The position numbers were made by a program, and so were the translations under genes. DNA of 64,000 nucleotides from assembly GCA_039583875.1 (NCBI GenBank), contig CM077151.1:110750609-110814608 (forward strand), given 5' to 3'. Positions 48,034 through 59,122 of the stretch are shown here, piece after piece (the stretch's first letter is position 1; each line of letters begins with the position of its first letter). The stretch comes from Platanthera guangdongensis. Lineage: Eukaryota > Streptophyta > Magnoliopsida > Asparagales > Orchidaceae. Under the pieces are notes generated by a model, which did not search any database, was not told the DNA's origin, and saw nothing but the letters and a program-made list of their open reading frames with translations.

Positions 48034-50871
48034 CTAGTTCTGGTCAGGTTCCTTGATAACTATGCCTTTGCCAGCTTGGACTTGAGCTTTGACAGGGGCA
48101 TCAACAGTTTCAGCATCAGCATGCTTCTTTCCTTTCAAGTCCTTCTTCTTAAGCTCTTCAGCTTTGATCTTCTGCCTCTCAAAATAGTGATATGGCTTAG
48201 GAAAGTACTTGCTAGGCTCCACTGCAGTAGGAGGTAGCTTTCCCATCTTTGCCTTTCTTCTATACTGAACTATTGCTTCCTGCCTGATCTCATGTTTTCT
48301 CCATTCTGCTTCAGAGAAACACTTGTTCCTGTCATGAGTGTTATCCTTGGCAGCTTTCCAGGCAGTTAATATTATATTCCTAGAGGTAGGGCTCCACTGT
48401 TCAAAGTCTGGCCTTTGTTCTGCTTGTTCCCTAAACCTCTTTTTGGACAACCTTGTCTCTTCCTCTTTCTGTAGAGCCTCTTGCATGGCTTCAGATATAG
48501 GTTGAACAACCTTTTCAATATGGACATTGTCCTTGCCCCCAGATGGATTGTACATGGTCTGTACCTCAGCATGAATCATTTCAAAGTCTGCAGGTGGATA
48601 AATGACCTGAGCTACTTCTGGTTGCTCACCTCCAAGATAGGCAGGGTTAATGCCTGATTCAGCAATATCTTGGTCATCACACAGAGGAGGATATCCAAGT
48701 GTAGCCCTGATTGAATTTGATATTCATTTTGCATGTTCAGAGCTTGCCTTGACTAGTACTCTCTCCCCCTTTATGACTTCTCTAGCCATGTGATCTCTGA
48801 CATCATCCTTCTGAAATCTGATTTGACTATCCAAGTATCTGATGCCATCTTTAAAGTAAGGTTTAAGCTTTTGAAGTTGTTCAGATATGACCTTTTGGGA
48901 GGCTTGGATTGCAGTCTTTACAGCAGAAATTTCCTCTTGAAATACTTTATCAAAATCAGCTTTAGCAGCAGCAGTAGATGTAGAAGGTTCAGCAGCCTTG
49001 TTCTTCAACTCAGTGACTATAGTATTATGGGAGGCAGTCAAATTGTCATTCATTCTTAATTGATTCTCAAGAACATATCCTTGTTTCAATGCTATGTCAT
49101 CCACTTGTTCTTTGATCTTCTCTTGGTGTGTTGCCAAATACACCACTGCATTTCCACCTTTGTGGAAGCAATCAGTCATTTCCTTTTTGTTAAGGTTCAT
49201 TTCAAACCTTATAGACTTTATTTCCTGGGCCAGATCAAATTGAAGTGATTTCTGCCCTTCATCTACAAACTTCTCTATGGCCTGCCTTTGCTCATCTAAC
49301 TTTATCTGTAGTGCTACCATTAAAGCACTATAATCAGCAGTTGGAGCTTGCTGAACTATAGGCTGTGGTGCAATTGATTGCAGAGCCTTCTTATAACTTT
49401 GACTTCTTCTTTTGAAGACATACAGTTTCTTCTTCTTTGCCCTAGCACTCTCCTCATCTTCAGAGGCAGAAGTGCTGGCTATGTCAACCCTATCCTTAGG
49501 GCTTTGAGGCTTGTCAGCTTGCACATCTTGTGCCTTCTCAGTTTCTTGCCTTATAGGCTCTTCAAGAACTTGCATTTGCACCCCCTCAGCAGCAGCATTC
49601 TCTCCTTCAGCAGCATCAATTTCCTTGTCAAAATCTGCTTGATCTAGATTGAGAAATAAATCTTCCATGGTGTATTCAGGGGGTGACTGTGCAGGAGAAG
49701 TTCTTAGTTCTTCAACCACAGGATCAGGGATAACTGGAACAGCAGATGTGTCTTCTAGAACAACATCTGGTTTTTGACTATGCAGCTGAGTTTGCTGAGG
49801 AACATCAGACACATTAGCATCTTCTATAAGATATTCTAAAGAATTTAGGTCAGTGAGTACCTCTTGTATGATGATGGTGGCTTGCTCACTGTCCAGTGTA
49901 GATGGTTCTTCTACAACTGGAGGCTCCCCCTGGCTGTGATCCCTGTGGATGGGGCTAGCTTGAGGCAGCTCCCCCTGGATCTCAGCATTCTCTTGAGTAG
50001 CAGGAGTCTTCACTACTGGCTCTTCCTCTTGATCATCAGGAGTGAAAACAACATGTTCTTCACTCCCTGAACTGCTTGTGGAGACTTGTTCCACAGGAGC
50101 TATCTTCCTTTTCTTCTTTGGAGGAGTATCTTTCTTAGTGACTGTCTTCTCAGGGGTTGGCATTTCCTTGGACAACACCCTGTCCCATCTTGAAAAGATC
50201 CTTAGATCCATCTTCCTCATATGATTTATCTTGCTGCCTGCAGCAATACTCATGACCTCTGGTATCACACCAGCTAGGTATAGACTGATGATTCTGCCCA
50301 GATTGGGCTTCTTCAAGCTCTCCTTAATCTTCTCATAAACCACTATTGACCAGTCTGTTTTCAGAGTGAATATGATCCTTGTCATGATTCCAAACATATA
50401 GGCAGACACTCTGTCATGCCCTCCAGGTTTGCTAAGTAAGACCTTTCCCACAATCTCAGACATGAACTTTCCTTGATTATTCATGTCTTTCCTATTGAAA
50501 ACAGAACCTATCTTCATCTTTGGATCAAGTCCACACCAGGTAAGAGCTTCCCTGGTCTTTGAAGCAGTCACCTCTTCTTCATCTTGAGTTCTTGGTAATT
50601 GAAGAATCTTCCTCAGACTTTTTGGGGTTACCTTAACCTTTTCTCCATGAACTATGGATTTGATTTTGTATCCAGATTCATCTACTGCAGCTCCATTAAG
50701 GAATTCAAGCACCTCCTTCTTCCATATCTTAGTTGGTTCTGAAACTAAGTACTCTAACCCAGAATCGGCGACTAGGGTTACTACGGCCCTAATTTCTTGA
50801 TCAGCATCGTCGAAGGCGCCGCGCACAAGCTCATAGCCTTCGTTAACGTTCTTCTCAAGCTTAGGTGCCAT
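48034..50871 (-). pseudogene. S2 env-like ORF, one stop
   Basis: Homologue of the S1 ORF 32741-35578 and the same length (946 codons including stop). It starts at the ATG at 50871 with no earlier in-frame Met close by. 715 codons are open before TGA at 48724-48726, which replaces a Trp seen in S1; the last 230 codons continue in frame to 48034. N-terminal conserved domain (about 50860-50160), acidic Pro/Glu-rich middle, basic patch, coiled coils, charged C terminus. No signal peptide or membrane segment is visible, so a surface glycoprotein role looks unlikely. Function unknown. Confidence 0.88.
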
Positions 50872-50905
50872 TAGGGTTTGTAGAATTTGTCTTTAGAAAA
50901 GAGAG

Positions 50906-51352
50906 GTGTCGACACAGTAGTTTTGGTCGCGAAACTTTGAAAGCGTGTCGACAAACAAAGACAGAACCCTATTTATACCTTTCTAATTTTGAAGATGAAC
51001 AGGCGGGACAGCTAACTTAAAATGTGTCGACACTGGCAGTAAGTGTCGACACTGACTTATAATGTCTCGACACATATGTGTCGACACAAGTTTAGTCAAC
51101 AGATATTATGTGTCGACACTTGGTTATGTGTCGACACAACATAACTCGACACATTGTCGAGACTTTACTTAGAAAATTCTGAGTAAAACATAAGTGTCGA
51201 CACCATATTGGATGTGTCGACACCTACTTGTCATGTGTCGACACTAACATTCTGAAGTGTCGACACCAACATCCTGGATGTGTCGACACCTTTTTCCTGA
51301 AGTGTCGACACCACTATTCTGTGTCGACATAGACTTGTCTATGTGTCGACAC
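50906..51352. repeat. Second GTGTCGACAC array, between S2 pol and env-like ORF
   Basis: About a dozen exact GTGTCGACAC copies plus variants in 447 bp; the flanking pol stop is at 51385 and the env-like ATG at 50871. The copy nearest the ATG (50906-50915) and its CTCTCTTTTCTAAA neighbour match S1. Confidence 0.93.
50970..50977 (-). promoter_or_regulatory. Candidate internal promoter TATA box for S2 env-like ORF
   Basis: Minus strand TATAAATA within TAGAAAGGTATAAATAGG, 98 bp before the ATG at 50871. The 18-base block is identical in S1. Confidence 0.6.
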
Positions 51353-51384
51353 CTTTTTACTTAGCCAATTTTAATTCTGTAAAC

Positions 51385-54300
51385 TTACTCTAAGTTTATC
51401 ATACCTAGTTCAATTTTGAATCTATTGAACTTAGCTTCTTCTAGGGGCTTAGTAAACATATCAGCTATTTGATAATCAGTTTTAACATATTCTAATAAAA
51501 TATCTTCTCTTTCTACATGCTACCTAAGAAAATGATATTTAATCTCAATATGTTTTGTTCTACTATGAGATACAGGGTTATTAGCTATTGAAATAGCACT
51601 TGTAGAATCACAGAAAAGTGGAGTTCTACTTACCTGAAATCCATAGTCCTCTAGCTGATGTTGAATCCATAGAAGTTGAGCACAGCAACTTCCTGCAGCT
51701 ACATACTCTGACTCTACTGTGGAGATAGCCACACTGGTTTGCTTCTTGCTACTCCATGAAATTAGTCTCCCACCTAGGAATTGACAGGTTCCAGTAGTGC
51801 TCTTTCTATCCTCTTTTCATCCTGCAAAGTCTGCATCTGAATAACCTGTTAGATCAAAATCTCCATTCCTAGGGTACCAGAGGCCTAGATAGGGAGTGCC
51901 CTTTAGATATCTCAATATTCTTTTGACTGTTGTCAAATGAGACTCTTTAGGGCAGGCTTGATACCTGGCACAAACACATGTAGCATACATGATGTCAGGT
52001 CTACTAGAAGTCAAGTATAATAGGGAGCCAACTATCCCTCTATACAAGGTTTCATCTACAGGTTTCCCTGCATCATCCTTGCTAAGAGACATACTTGACC
52101 CCATAGGAGTCTTTATGGTACTGGATGAATCCATACCATACTTCCTTATGAGTTCTAGGGTGAACTTTGACTGACAAATGGACAAACCACTCTCAGTCTG
52201 TTTAACTTGGAGACCCAAGAAAAACTTCAGCTCTCCCATACTACTCATCTCAAACTGACCTTGCATAAGTTTTGCAAACTTTTTGCAAAGGCTGCTTTCA
52301 GTAGACCCAAATATAATGTCATCTACATATATTTGGACTAGTATAACTTTGCCTCTAGATTCCCTAAGGAATAGAGTCTTATCTATTTTCCCCCTTGAGA
52401 ATTTGTTCTCAATGAGGAAACTAGATAGGGTTTCATACCAAGCCCTAGGGGCTTGCTTTAACCCATATAAAGCTTTCCTAAGTCTATAGACATGATGAGG
52501 TAGAGTTGGATCAACAAAACCTGAAGGCTGCTCCACATAGACTTCTTCTTTAAGATTACCATTTAGGAATGCTGACTTGACATCCATTTGGTAAACCTTG
52601 AATCCTTGATAGGTTGCATACGCCAAGAACATTCTTATGGCTTCCAGTCTGGCTACTGGAGCAAAGGTTTGATCAAAATCAATACCTTCTTCTTGCCTAT
52701 ATCCTTTAGCAACCAGTCTAGCCTTATTCTTAATGATGACCCCTTGTTCATCCATCTTATTCCTGTAGATCCACTTAGTTCCTATTACATTGTGGTCTTT
52801 AGGTTTAGGAACTAATTCCCAGACCTTGCACCTCTTGAACTGATTAAGCTCTTCTTGCATTGCTTCAGTCCATTGTGGATCTTGTATTGCTTCTTCAAAC
52901 TTCTTAGGTTCAACTTGTGACAGAAAGCTGGAGTAGATTGTTGCATTCATGTTTCTACTCCTGGTTTGAACTCCTTATCTTAGATCTCCAATAATCAGCT
53001 CTACTGGATGATCTCTAAGATGCCTGTGGGCTGGAGGCATCCTAACTTCTAGTTGAACCATTTCAGCATCTGCATCATGCTGTATTCCTTGTATTTCTTC
53101 AGCAATTGGCACATGTAGTTCTCCCCCTGGACAACAGCTACTGTCTTCTACTTGCTGTCTTGCAGCAGGCACTTCTTCTATAGTAAGCTTGTCCATTTTC
53201 TTTGTCAAATCTGTGGGGCTGCATACACTACTAGACAACTCATTATTAATAAGTTTAGTCTCATCAAAAACTACATGCACAGATTCTTCTACAACTTGTG
53301 TAGTCAAGTTGTAGACTCTATAAGCCTTACTGTTATTGCTGTACCGAACAAAAATTCCCTCTTGGGACTTGGCAGCAAACTTAGTTAAGTAAGACTTCCC
53401 ATTGTTAAGTATGAAGCATTTACAACCAAAGATCCTGAAATAGGATAGGTTTGGTTTCCTGCCTTTCACAACTTCATAGGGGGTCTTGTTTAGCCTTTTA
53501 GTGATGGTAGCCCTATTTATAACATGGCATGCAGTATTAACTGCTTCAGCCCAGAAATATTCTGGTAGTGATGTATCACTTAGTAGGGTCCTACCAGCCT
53601 CTATCAAGGTTCTATTCTTCCTCTCAGCAATGCCATTTTGCTGAGGTGTTCTAGGTGAAGAGAATTCTTGAAATATCCCAAAGTCTTCACACAGTTTTGT
53701 CATGCTATCAGACTGAAATTCAGTTCCATGGTCACTTCTAATTTTGACCACTGTACTATTTAGTTCATTCTGAATTTGCTTGACAAAGCTATAGAAGACA
53801 CTAGGTGTTTCAGATTTCTGTCTTAAGAAGAACACCCAGGAAAACCTTGAGTAGTCATCTACAACTACAAAGGTATAGACCTTCCTACCTAAGCTGTGAA
53901 CTGGCATTGGACCAAAGAGATCCATATGCAAGAGGTATAAACACCTCACAGCATCTTTGTTTTCTATGCTTCTAAAGGTGGATTTAGTCTGCTTGCCCTT
54001 TTGACAAGCTGAGCAAATACCATCTTTAACACACTTAACTTGAGGACCATTCCTCACTAACTCTTTGCTAAAGAGTTTGCTAATAGTCTTGTAGTTAAGA
54101 TGGGCAAGCCTCTTGTGCCATTTGACACAATGAGAGACTGCCTCATCAGCTACAAGACAAACTGGAGAACCATTGTTCTCAACCATAATGTCTAGGCAGT
54201 AGACATTCCTCTTCCTATAACCTGTCAAAATGATCTCTTGATCACTTGACCTCTTGATATGACAACCATTTTTGACAAATGAGATGTCATACCCTACATC

Positions 54301-54558
54301 ACTTAATTGACTTATACTTATTAGGTTGTGTTTCAACCCTTTAACATAAGCCACTTGAGTAATGGTAACTAAGTTCGTAGAAATGTTACCAAATCCTTTG
54401 ATGATTCCTTTTTCAGAACCACCAAAGGTTACTTTTGGACCATCTTTTACTGGAATGTAGTCCTTTAGTAATCCTCTTGTTCCAGTCATATGTCTGGAAC
54501 ATCCACTGTCCAAGTACCATGTTGGGGTATGGCCACTTGAACTCACCTGCAAAACAGA
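51385..54558 (-). pseudogene. pol: S2 pol, three stops (PR-IN-RT-RH)
   Basis: Same frame as gag, directly after its TAA. Protease (WYLDSGCSRHMTG near 54515), integrase (finger about 54125-54000; catalytic core about 53950-53590 with RSDHGTEF and [11 protein letters not shown]), RT (about 52880-52140, YVDD near 52325) and RNase H (about 51860-51480). The frame is never shifted but is interrupted by TAA at 52975-52977 (IN/RT linker), TGA at 51817-51819 (a Cys in S1) and TAG at 51520-51522. Ends TAA 51385-51387. Confidence 0.94.
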
Positions 54559-56601
54559 TTAATGAACCTTAGAACCCAAAGAATTCTTGGGTCCTTGGTA
54601 CTTGTTAGTCTGCAATCTAACAAAGCTACCCACTGGCTTTCCAACAGGTAGTTTGGTACTCACTTTGGCACTAGCATTGTGCCAACAGTCCACTGCAAAA
54701 TGGCCAACTTTGCCACAGCACCAACATTCAAACTTATTGTACCTTTGCTTAGGTACTGCCTTGGCTGACTTGTCTACAGCAGGCTTGTTGAATGTTGGGG
54801 CTTTGCCCTTGGACTTAGACTTGGACTGCTCAGTCCCTGCAGGTCTAATAAAGCCCAGTCCAGCCTTGCCTTTATGATGAACAAAATCATCAATTAAAGG
54901 TAACACTGACTTAGGTTTAGAAAACCTAGCAACTAAGTCCTTCTCCTTCTGAATATTGATCTCCAGAATCTTAATTTGATCATTCTTAAATGATATAGTA
55001 CCCATCTGAATCACTGTTATGTGTTTCAGCCTAGCTATCTCATTCAGCTTTTGATCAAATTGCTTCTCAAAATCTGTTGCAGCAGCTTTAAGAACAGCAA
55101 TTTCCTTTGCCTGACTTTTGGCTAGGGACTTGCTTTTCTTGTAAGCTTGCAACAGCACCTTATATTCATCTATAAGCTGATGAATATCATCCTCAGACTC
55201 AGAAGCACTTTCATCACTTGATGAAGATGAATCTGATTCTGAACTAGAATAAGAAACTGAATTTAAACTTGAACTTTGTACCTGACTGGGTCCTGGCTGC
55301 TCCAGGATTTTGGCACTCTCTGTCAAAGCCATTAGCCCTTGGCCTTGACTGTCTTCTTGTTCATAAATAGACTCCATTAACTGCATGAATTCTTCCTCTT
55401 CTTCTTCAGCAAACAGCCCTATGTAGGCTTCAGCCTCAGACTCAGTTTCTGAAGAAGAGATATCAGATAGAGTCTTCACTTTCTTGGCTACAAAAGACTT
55501 CTCTTTCTTGCCTTTGAAGTGAGCCTTTTTTCTGTCACCAGATTCTTTCCTCTTTTCAGGACAGTCTGCAATAACATGGCCCTGTCTATTGCAGCAATAG
55601 CACACTATCTTTGAACTAGTTGCCTTGCTAGATTTTGTCCTTTTCTTGTCATTCTTTGAAGACCTCTTTTTTTGATATGAGTCTTCCTTTCCATGTGATG
55701 TAGAAGGCCTTGACCTCCACTGTTTCTTTTTCAAAAACTTCTGAAAGTGTCTAATGAAAGCAGCAAAGTCTTCATCACTTTCACTGCTCTCTGACTTGGT
55801 GCTGACTGTTTCATCTGACTCCGATTCAGCAATCTTTGGAGGTGGAGTTGGTGATTTATTCATGCACTTCCTGGGGACATCTGTCTTGAAAGCAACTGAT
55901 CTTTCCTTGTGCTCAGTCCTTGTTGATTTCTCCTCCTCTTTTCTCACTGTCAACTGCATCTCATATGACAACAACTTGCCAAACAGTGTAGGAGGAGGAA
56001 TTTCCCCCAACTTAGCCATTTCTCTAATGGCACAGATCTTTGTGTCCCAATCTTTGGTTAGGGACCTTAGGAACTTGTCATTTAGTTCATAGTTACTGAA
56101 CTCTCTTCCATAAGACATGAGTTCATTAACTATTCTGTAGAACTTCTTGTAGCACTCAGTTATGCTATCACCTTTACCTTGTCTAAAACTCTCATACTCC
56201 TGATTTAGCAAGGATTTTCTATCTTGTCTTACTTCTTCAGATCCTTCCATATACACTATAAGAGTGTCCCACATTTCTTTGGCTGTCTTACAGTGTATAA
56301 GATTCTGAAATGTTGCATCATCTATGGCACTCACTATAATGTTTTGTGCCCTCTTGTCCATGGTGGCTAGGACAATCTCATCCTTAGTCATCTCAGAGAA
56401 ATCCTTTGGAGTTCTCTGATTTGCATCTAGAACTGAAATCTTCATGGGCACATAAGGCCCTTCCTTTACTGTGATGTAGATTCTAGGGTCTGAGGCCTCC
56501 ATAAATAGCCTTACCCTTTCCTTCCAGATCCCAAAGATCTCTTTCCTGCATATGGGTAATTTCATGGAACCCAATTCCTTGTGATTCTCAGAGGAACTCA
56601 T
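54559..56601 (-). CDS. gag: S2 Gag, intact 680 codons
   Basis: Structural protein that forms the virus-like particle. Start at ATG 56601, 113 bp inside the 5' LTR boundary and matching the S1 gag start. UBN2-type gag domain (residues about 15-235), CCHC knuckle 1 (CYCCNRQGHVIADC, about residues 333-346), an acidic Ser-rich region, a coiled coil (about 485-560) and CCHC knuckle 2 (CWCCGKVGHFAVDC, about 625-638). The stop TAA at 54559-54561 is followed in the same frame by pol, so Gag-Pol would need suppression or splicing. No lesion is visible; this is the only fully open full-length gene in the window. Confidence 0.93.
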   Translation of the reverse strand: MSSSENHKELGSMKLPICRKEIFGIWKERVRLFMEASDPRIYITVKEGPYVPMKISVLDANQRTPKDFSEMTKDEIVLATMDKRAQNIIVSAIDDATFQNLIHCKTAKEMWDTLIVYMEGSEEVRQDRKSLLNQEYESFRQGKGDSITECYKKFYRIVNELMSYGREFSNYELNDKFLRSLTKDWDTKICAIREMAKLGEIPPPTLFGKLLSYEMQLTVRKEEEKSTRTEHKERSVAFKTDVPRKCMNKSPTPPPKIAESESDETVSTKSESSESDEDFAAFIRHFQKFLKKKQWRSRPSTSHGKEDSYQKKRSSKNDKKRTKSSKATSSKIVCYCCNRQGHVIADCPEKRKESGDRKKAHFKGKKEKSFVAKKVKTLSDISSSETESEAEAYIGLFAEEEEEEFMQLMESIYEQEDSQGQGLMALTESAKILEQPGPSQVQSSSLNSVSYSSSESDSSSSSDESASESEDDIHQLIDEYKVLLQAYKKSKSLAKSQAKEIAVLKAAATDFEKQFDQKLNEIARLKHITVIQMGTISFKNDQIKILEINIQKEKDLVARFSKPKSVLPLIDDFVHHKGKAGLGFIRPAGTEQSKSKSKGKAPTFNKPAVDKSAKAVPKQRYNKFECWCCGKVGHFAVDCWHNASAKVSTKLPVGKPVGSFVRLQTNKYQGPKNSLGSKVH

Positions 56602-56696
56602 GTTTCTTGATTTTCTTGAATTTCTTGAATCTGTGTTTTGCCTTACACTGAATCTGCCAAACAGGATCTCCTCAGACTGTTAGTCCTTTTTTGAGC

Positions 56697-56714
56697 AACC
56701 TCCCTCTGATACCA
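56697..56714 (-). other. S2 primer binding site (initiator Met-tRNA)
   Basis: Minus strand TGGTATCAGAGGGAGG, 2 bp from the 5' LTR at 56717. A 95-bp leader joins it to gag. Confidence 0.92.
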
Positions 56715-56716
56715 CT

Positions 56717-57419
56717 TGAAAGATATGGTACCTAAACACCTAGAGGAGGGGTGAATAGGTGACCTAATCCTTTTTACACTTTAATGGCAGCAAACAGTTC
56801 TATCACAAAATCTACTTTACTTTTGCACAGCAATAACACAGCATACACAGTCACAGCACAATCACAGCACAGCATACACAAGGTTTTATAGTGGTTCCCC
56901 AATCTTTGGGTACATCCACTTTCCCCCTTCGCCTATCTAGCAGTGTACTAGATTCGGCCAAACTCCTCCACTGTCTCAGAACCCAAATTGGTTCCTACAC
57001 CTCAGGCCCAAAGCCTTACAACTCAGCTTTATCCCAAAGCCTACACTCAGCCAATCAAGGCCTACACTCAGCCAACCAAGGCCTACACTCAGCCAACCAA
57101 GGCCTACACTCAGAGATCTCAATCTCCTACACTCAGGCTCTCAAGCCCTACCCTCAGCCTTTATAATTATAGGCTTACAATACACTCAGATCCAAAGGAT
57201 CCTACAAGTTAAAAATGTATTACAAATATTAACTCAACAACTCAGAAATAAAAGAGGGGAGTTGAGAGTTTCTTGATGAGTTCTTGGAAGAACTCGGCTG
57301 GATTCACTCTGACTTAGCTTTCTTCAAAGCTTCTTGAGTAGAACTGAATAAGACTGAATCCTCCTGCAGTAGTTCCTTGACCTCTGCCACTTAAGATCCA
57401 GAATGTATCTGAATCCTTC
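56717..57419 (-). repeat. S2 5' LTR, part visible before S3
   Basis: Matches 45685-46387 of the 3' LTR with about three substitutions. It is broken off at CCTTC|TGAAAG, where S3 starts; the intact site can be read at 46383-46388. Confidence 0.94.
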
Positions 57420-58944
57420 TGAAAGTACAACTAGATCTGATATACTCTAGAGGGGGGTGAATAGAGTATATGGTGTTTTAAAACTTTTGAAAAACTTTTA
57501 CAACAATTGTTGTAATATGTGTGAGCAGGGAAGCAAATATAAACCTAATCACAGAACTAAACTATGCAAAAACTAAGCACAGACAAATCAAGGCCAGAAA
57601 CAAAAAGTAAACAAGCAGAGCCAGAGGACACAAGGAAATATAGTGGTTCCCCAAACTTGGGTACATCCACTCTTCTACCACCCTAGATAGGAATCCACTG
57701 CAGGATGAGTTGATCAGGTGTCCTGGGCACCAATGAGCTTTTAATAAGGTGCTCAAAAACCAAAGCAGATTTTTTGATCAGGTGTCTTGCCACCAATGAG
57801 CTTTTGACAAGGTGCTCAAAAACCAGATTCAAACTTTTGAAGGGAGTTTGAGAAACCCTTTACAGAGTGGGGGTGAGAGAGTGATGGCAGTCTTCTCTTT
57901 CTCAAACAACTGAGAAGACTATGTGGATTGATGTCAAAGCTCCCCCTGAATCCTTGAAATCTTCAGGAAGAAGAGCTTTGCTGAGGGTGATAGGCCTTCA
58001 AAGATAGATCTCCAGCAATAGATGATTTCAGCAAGCTGAAATGTTGAGTGTCTGGAGTCTTGAATTGATGTTGGCCTTGAACACTTTGAGAACTGAAGAG
58101 ATCTGAAGATTTTTGAAAGCTTTATCTCTTTGATGAGTGTTCTTCAGAATTCTTTTTGACAGAGGTTTTTGAGAGAGTCTCTGTATTCTGAGTTGTGTGT
58201 CCTCTTCTTGTTAATCTCTGTATCTCATCTATTTTGATTCAAAAACATTCTGTCTTTTATTCTCTGTGCCAGAATAGAATATCACTCTGTCAAAGATAGC
58301 CGTTTGTCTGCATTGATTGCATCTTTAATTGCATAATCTCTTCTGGAGGAAAGTCCACAGAAATATTCCTTGAAAAATCCCTTGAAACTTGGTCCAGAAA
58401 TAAATGAAAACGGCTAGCAAATCTTCTGAATTAATTGCATAATAACTCCTAACTGATTTGAATTTGAATTCTGGAAGTTATCTGAAATCGTCGAACTGAG
58501 CTCTGCTATCGTCGAGCTGAGCTCAGCGAACTGGAAAACTCAAGCAGCAAAATAATCGTCGATCTGAGCTCAAAGATCGTCGAACTGAGCTCAGAGATAA
58601 AGATCCAATGCAGAGTCAAAATCGTCGAACTGAGCTCACCGATCGTCGAATGGAGTTCGACGATATTGTGAAGTTGAGCTCAGCGATCGTCGAGTGGAGC
58701 TCGACGATCTGCCGAAGTTGAGCTCGACGATCGTCGATCTGAGTTCGACGAATCGTCGTGCTGAGCTCGACGATCAGACTTGGTCTCCAGACAGAAAAAC
58801 TTGGTCTTCAGGGCAGCTTCCAATCCTAGACTTCTAACCCTTAGACTCAATTCTAATTGACCTATTAAGCTATACAGAAGGTCAAACAAAGATTCCTAGA
58901 GACATAGTGATCCTGACCCAAATTAGTAATAGGGTGTTCCAACA
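57420..58944 (-). repeat. S3 3' LTR
   Basis: 1525 bp from TGAAAGTACAAC to GTGTTCCAACA. The right end is set by the adjacent polypurine tract; no partner LTR is visible to confirm. Minus strand AATAAAAG at 58254-58261 is a weak TATA candidate below the array. Confidence 0.85.
58487..58775. repeat. TCGTCGA/TCGACGA inverted-pair array in S3 3' LTR
   Basis: Ten or so units of TCGTCGA followed by a short linker with GAGCTC and often TCGACGA. The clearest is ATCGTCGAG-TGGAG-CTCGACGAT at about 58685-58707 with nine-base perfect arms. Confidence 0.92.
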
Positions 58945-58960
58945 ATCTCCCCCTATTTGG
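58945..58960 (-). other. S3 polypurine tract
   Basis: Minus strand CCCAAATAGGGGGAGAT directly before the 3' LTR. The 160 bp between it and the env-like stop contain a short (AT)n run near 59063-59075. Confidence 0.9.
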
Positions 58961-59122
58961 GTTAGGATTACTATTTACAGACTTTGGAAATTCAAATAAC
59001 AACATATAATCAGAAAAGTATAAAAACAACAGCAGCTAGACATGCAGAAACATCACAGAGATATATATATATATAGCATCCAGATAGCAGTCAGAAACAC
59101 CAAAGATTGTCACCTTATAGAG

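Larger units (their letters stand above)
45685..57419 (-). mobile_element. S2: Sirevirus-type Ty1/Copia element, minus strand, 5' LTR cut by S3
   Basis: 3' LTR 45685-47733, env-like ORF, pol, gag, primer site, then the start of the 5' LTR (56717-57419). It belongs to the same family group as S1 (same LTR ends, same palindromes, matching proteins) but in the opposite orientation. The shared 700 bp of its two LTRs differ at only about three positions, so it inserted recently. The rest of the 5' LTR is beyond the window, after S3. Confidence 0.95.
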
